Positions 61,346 through 64,000 of a stretch of 64,000 bases of DNA are shown piece by piece; positions within the stretch are counted from its first letter, which is position 1; each line of letters opens with the position of its first letter. Position numbers and translations under genes: made by a program. Below the pieces are notes generated by a model. It ran no database searches, was not told the origin of the DNA, and saw nothing but the letters and a program-made list of their open reading frames with translations. The DNA comes from Microbacterium murale (GTDB lineage: Bacteria > Actinomycetota > Actinomycetes > Actinomycetales > Microbacteriaceae), in assembly GCF_014635185.1 (NCBI RefSeq), contig NZ_BMCM01000001.1, positions 372,001 to 436,000 on the forward strand. Reading direction: 5' to 3'.

Positions 61346-61433
61346 CCTCCCTGCGCTGGCATGACCCAGATCAGGTTCGACGGTCGAAGCGCTGGTCGCT
61401 CCCTCTCAGCCCGGCTCGCCGGACTCCCGTGGT
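61346..61433 (-). promoter_or_regulatory. TPP riboswitch (THI element) of ykoEDC
   Basis: Read on the minus strand it has the conserved THI-box elements: CACGGGAGTCC, GGCTGAGAGGG, then a variable arm, AACCTGATCTGGGTC and ATGCCAGCGCAGGGA, ending a few bases before the ykoE ribosome binding site. Binding of thiamine pyrophosphate would hide the ribosome binding site (GGAGGAG) and switch off uptake. The exact ends are approximate. Confidence 0.93.
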
Positions 61434-61556
61434 TGTGCTGACGATCATACCCAGGTTCGAAAACGTCTGCGCCGGCTCGCAGCACCGTGCAGCGCGGGCG
61501 CAGCGCGTGGACCGCGTGAACGCGCGGTGCGGCACCGGATTCGGTAGCGTGAACAG

Positions 61557-63131
61557 GTGACCATTGATGACGCGACGCCCGAGACCGGGACTCTCACCCG
61601 GCGTGAGCTTCGTGCGGGCACGGGCGCTACCGAGACGGTGCGCCCGCCGGCCCTGCCCTTCAGCGATACGGCGAGCACGTCGGCCCCTGATGCTGCCGAC
61701 CTCGACCCGGTGACGGATGCCGTTCTCGCCGCGGACGAGCCCACGGCATCCGCCGCTTCCACAGTGCAGTGGGCCGACAGGAACCAGCCGGCGACCGTGT
61801 TCACCTGGCTCGATGTCGACACCGTCGAAGAGAGCACCCGTCCTGCCGATCTCGATCGGATAACGATGCGAGAGACCGGTCCGGATCTGCTCGCTGATGC
61901 GCGACTGCGTCCGACGCTGTTGCGTGCGCGCTGGCTGGTGCCGATCGTCGCAGTCGCCGCCCTGGTGCTGGCGTACGCGGCGACTGTGTTGTTGTGGCCG
62001 CTGCACGAGGTGCCCCCGACCGTCGAGGCCGTCGAGTTCGAGACTGTCGCCGCGCAGATCGCGGCTCCCGCGTGGCCGGTCGCCGGCAGCGCGGGCGTGG
62101 GCATCGCAGGGCTCTCATCGGTCACGTCATCTGCGGACGCCGTATCGATCGCCAGCGTGACGAAGGTGGTCACAGCCCTGATGGTGCTGGATCGGATGCC
62201 GCTTCAGCTCGGTGAGCAGGGACCCGAGTTCGCCTTCAGCTACAGCGACAGCGTCGAGTACTGGGATTACCGTCGCGCGGATCAGTCGGCACTGGATGTG
62301 CCGGTCGGCGGAGTACTCACCGAATATCAGTTGCTGCAGGGCACCCTGCTCGGGTCTGCGAACAACTACGTCGACCGCCTGGCACGCGAGATCTGGGGCT
62401 CGGATGCCAGCTTCGCGGATGCCGCGGCGAGGTGGCTCGCCGACCGCGGGCTCTCCGGCATCACGGTCGTGACACCGTCGGGCTTCGATGAGGGCAATGT
62501 CGCCACTCCCGAGGCCCTGCTGCAGCTCGGCGAGCGTGCGATGCAGAACCCGGTGTTCGCGGAGATCGTCGGAACGGTCAGCGTGGACATCCCGGGTGCC
62601 GGCGTCGTCACGAACACGAACGGGATGCTCGCAGACCCTGGTGTCGTCGGCATCAAGACAGGAACGCTCGTGGGGTGGAGCATGCTCACCGCGAAAGATG
62701 TCACGATCGGCGACACGACCGTCCATCTTTACGCCGCAGTGCTGAATCAGGGCGACGACGCCGAGCGTCTCGCGGTGACCCGTTCCCTGTTCGCCGACGC
62801 CGAGGCCGCACTCGAGGCGATGGCACCTGCGGTTCCGTCCGGGACTGTCGTCGGTACGGTCGACACCCTGTGGGGTGCGAGCGTCGATCTCGTCACGGAC
62901 GAAGACGCGACTGTGCTGCTGTGGAATGGGGCGGCTGCCGGCGCCAGCGCGACGCTCGCTCTCGGCGACGAGGAGCAGCGTGACGCCGGCGATGAAGCGG
63001 GCACGCTCAGCGTGAGCGGCCCCCTGGATGCCGTGGATGTCGGCGTCTCTCTGTCGGATGAACTGTCGGGCCCGAGTCCGTGGTGGCGTCTGACGCATCC
63101 GTTCGAGCTTCTCGGTGTTGTGGCCGGCTGA
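61557..63131 (+). CDS. D-alanyl-D-alanine carboxypeptidase-like protein (peptidase S11), membrane-anchored
   Basis: A 524-residue protein. An acidic/Thr-rich cytoplasmic segment (~1-120) precedes one transmembrane helix (~122-142), then a peptidase S11 domain outside. Catalytic motifs: SxxK in SIASVTKVV (~196-204), SxN in GSANNYVDR (~263-266), KTG in VGIKTGTLVGW (~368). It would trim the terminal D-Ala of peptidoglycan stem peptides. The cytoplasmic extension is longer than in DacA-type enzymes. GTG start follows a TAGCGT box (61545-61550) by 6 nt: leaderless GTG. Confidence 0.87.
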   Translation: MTIDDATPETGTLTRRELRAGTGATETVRPPALPFSDTASTSAPDAADLDPVTDAVLAADEPTASAASTVQWADRNQPATVFTWLDVDTVEESTRPADLDRITMRETGPDLLADARLRPTLLRARWLVPIVAVAALVLAYAATVLLWPLHEVPPTVEAVEFETVAAQIAAPAWPVAGSAGVGIAGLSSVTSSADAVSIASVTKVVTALMVLDRMPLQLGEQGPEFAFSYSDSVEYWDYRRADQSALDVPVGGVLTEYQLLQGTLLGSANNYVDRLAREIWGSDASFADAAARWLADRGLSGITVVTPSGFDEGNVATPEALLQLGERAMQNPVFAEIVGTVSVDIPGAGVVTNTNGMLADPGVVGIKTGTLVGWSMLTAKDVTIGDTTVHLYAAVLNQGDDAERLAVTRSLFADAEAALEAMAPAVPSGTVVGTVDTLWGASVDLVTDEDATVLLWNGAAAGASATLALGDEEQRDAGDEAGTLSVSGPLDAVDVGVSLSDELSGPSPWWRLTHPFELLGVVAG

Positions 63132-63149
63132 CGCGCAGCCGGCCACAAC
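63117..63149. terminator. hairpin overlapping the carboxypeptidase stop codon
   Basis: A perfect 14-bp stem GTTGTGGCCGGCTG / CAGCCGGCCACAAC closed by a 5-nt loop ACGCG. The stem begins inside the last codons and the loop starts with the final base of the TGA stop. It can serve as a terminator in the convergent gap, though no T-run follows. Confidence 0.75.
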
Positions 63150-63173
63150 CTCCGAACTCAGAGACTTCCGACC

Positions 63174-64000
63174 TCAGAGACCCGTCGGCTCCTCGGCGTC
63201 GACGTCAGCCGCGCCCGCGGGAACAGCGTCCGGCTCGGCCTCTCCGGTGACGACCACGGGCGTCGTGCCGGTCATGGCCTCCTCGGCATCGATGTCGGTC
63301 GCGGCCTGCTCGAACTGCGACTGGTACAGCCGCCAGTACGCACCCTGCGCCGCGATGAGCTCGTCATGCGAACCCTTCTCGACGATGTCGCCGTGCTCCA
63401 TCACGAGGATGAGGTCGGCGTCGCGGATGGTCGACAGACGGTGCGCGATCACGAACGACGTGCGCCCCTGGCGCAGTGCCGCCATCGCGTGCTGCAGCAG
63501 CAGCTCGGTGCGAGTGTCGACGGCGCTCGTCGCCTCATCGAGGATGAGGATCGATGGCTTCGCCACGAATGCGCGCGCGATCGTGATGAGCTGACGCTCG
63601 CCGGCCGAGACATTCGCCGCATCCTCTTCGAGAACCGTCTCGTAGCCGTCGGGAAGCGCGTGGACGAAGCGGTCGACGTACGTCGCCTTCGCTGCATCCA
63701 GCACCTCTTCATCGGTCGCCGATGCCCGGCCGTACCTGATGTTCTCCAGGATGGAACCGGCGAACAGCCACGGGTCCTGCAGCACCATACCGGTGCGCGA
63801 GCGCAGCTCGGATCGGGTCACCTTGGAGATGTCCTGACCGTCGAGCAGGATCCGGCCGCCGCTGAGCTCGTAGAAGCGCATGATGAGGTTCACCAGCGTC
63901 GTCTTACCTGCGCCGGTGGGTCCCACGATCGCGACCGTCTGACCCGGCTCCACCCGGAACGAGAGGTCGTTGATCAGCGGGCGCTCCGGCGTGTACGAGA
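63174..64000 (-). CDS. ABC exporter ATPase/permease, C-terminal nucleotide-binding part (runs off window)
   Basis: Only the C-terminal ~275 residues are visible; the gene continues beyond the right edge. The visible part begins [19 protein letters not shown] and contains Walker [11 protein letters not shown]-loop [13 protein letters not shown], signature [15 protein letters not shown], Walker [13 protein letters not shown] and H-loop IAHRLST. The adjacent [18 protein letters not shown] is typical of MdlB/SmdB/MsbA-type exporters with a membrane domain fused upstream. The last ~40 residues are an acidic Ala/Thr-rich tail. Confidence 0.9.
   Translation of the reverse strand, partial: SYTPERPLINDLSFRVEPGQTVAIVGPTGAGKTTLVNLIMRFYELSGGRILLDGQDISKVTRSELRSRTGMVLQDPWLFAGSILENIRYGRASATDEEVLDAAKATYVDRFVHALPDGYETVLEEDAANVSAGERQLITIARAFVAKPSILILDEATSAVDTRTELLLQHAMAALRQGRTSFVIAHRLSTIRDADLILVMEHGDIVEKGSHDELIAAQGAYWRLYQSQFEQAATDIDAEEAMTGTTPVVVTGEAEPDAVPAGAADVDAEEPTGL

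Noticed and set aside
1-64000. tRNA, rRNA, insertion sequences, prophage or integrase genes
   Set aside because: Looked for cloverleaf-like intergenic sequence, transposase or integrase motifs and terminal repeats; none was recognisable.

Overview
The window is high-GC DNA packed with genes on both strands and looks like the chromosome of an actinobacterium of the Microbacteriaceae, most likely Microbacterium or a close relative. The signs are strong G/C third-position bias, many 1-4 bp start/stop overlaps, many probable leaderless promoters (TANNNT 6-8 nt before the start codon), LacI- and GntR-controlled sugar operons, and very frequent GGATGC/GCATCC words. I saw no rRNA, tRNA, phage, transposase, CRISPR or plasmid feature. 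No gap between genes exceeds about 200 bases. The first and last genes run off the window.

Layout. 1-13.6 kb: a partial Pro/Ala-rich gene, then an L-arabinose locus. This has an araD-araB-araA-galM operon, two divergent LacI regulators, a three-gene ABC importer without its own ATPase, a GH51 arabinofuranosidase and an AI-2E-family membrane protein. 13.6-19.2 kb: a methylcitrate-cycle operon (GntR, prpD, prpB, prpC, thiolase) for propionate. 19.2-21.3 kb: VOC protein, EamA transporter and CGNR zinc-finger regulator.

21.3-41.0 kb is the core of the window: a carbohydrate island in which two regulons appear interleaved. One is a complete non-phosphorylating L-fucose pathway (FucU mutarotase, aldo/keto reductase, lactonase, fuconate dehydratase, SDR, FAH-type hydrolase) with an FCD-type GntR regulator and probably the Rbs-type ABC importer at 27160-30760. 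The other is a set of unassigned function: cupin phosphoglucose isomerase, FGGY kinase, D-2-hydroxyacid dehydrogenase, AroE-like dehydrogenase, phosphotriesterase-like hydrolase, D-tagatose-3-epimerase-like isomerase, transaldolase/FSA-like protein, RbsK, RbsD and a HutC-type GntR regulator. A 15-bp motif (ACTTGTAAYNACAGG) in three separate promoter regions ties this second set together. It is the best candidate for an undescribed pathway.

41.0-50.7 kb: a small membrane protein, a Cds1-like PLP enzyme, an ACT-domain protein, an aldo/keto reductase, a GntR-controlled cluster (class V aminotransferase plus ABC importer lacking an ATPase), and a TetR/quinone-reductase pair. 50.7-58.4 kb: DUF4407 membrane protein, RlmN, KDPG aldolase, TSUP transporter, two SDRs and a DUF488/APH-like/MmcQ-like trio. 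58.4-61.4 kb: ykoE-ykoD-ykoC thiamine/HMP ECF importer behind a TPP riboswitch. 61.5-64 kb: a membrane-anchored D-Ala-D-Ala carboxypeptidase-like protein and the 3' part of an ABC exporter gene. Several gene ends carry long nested inverted repeats that are not classical terminators.
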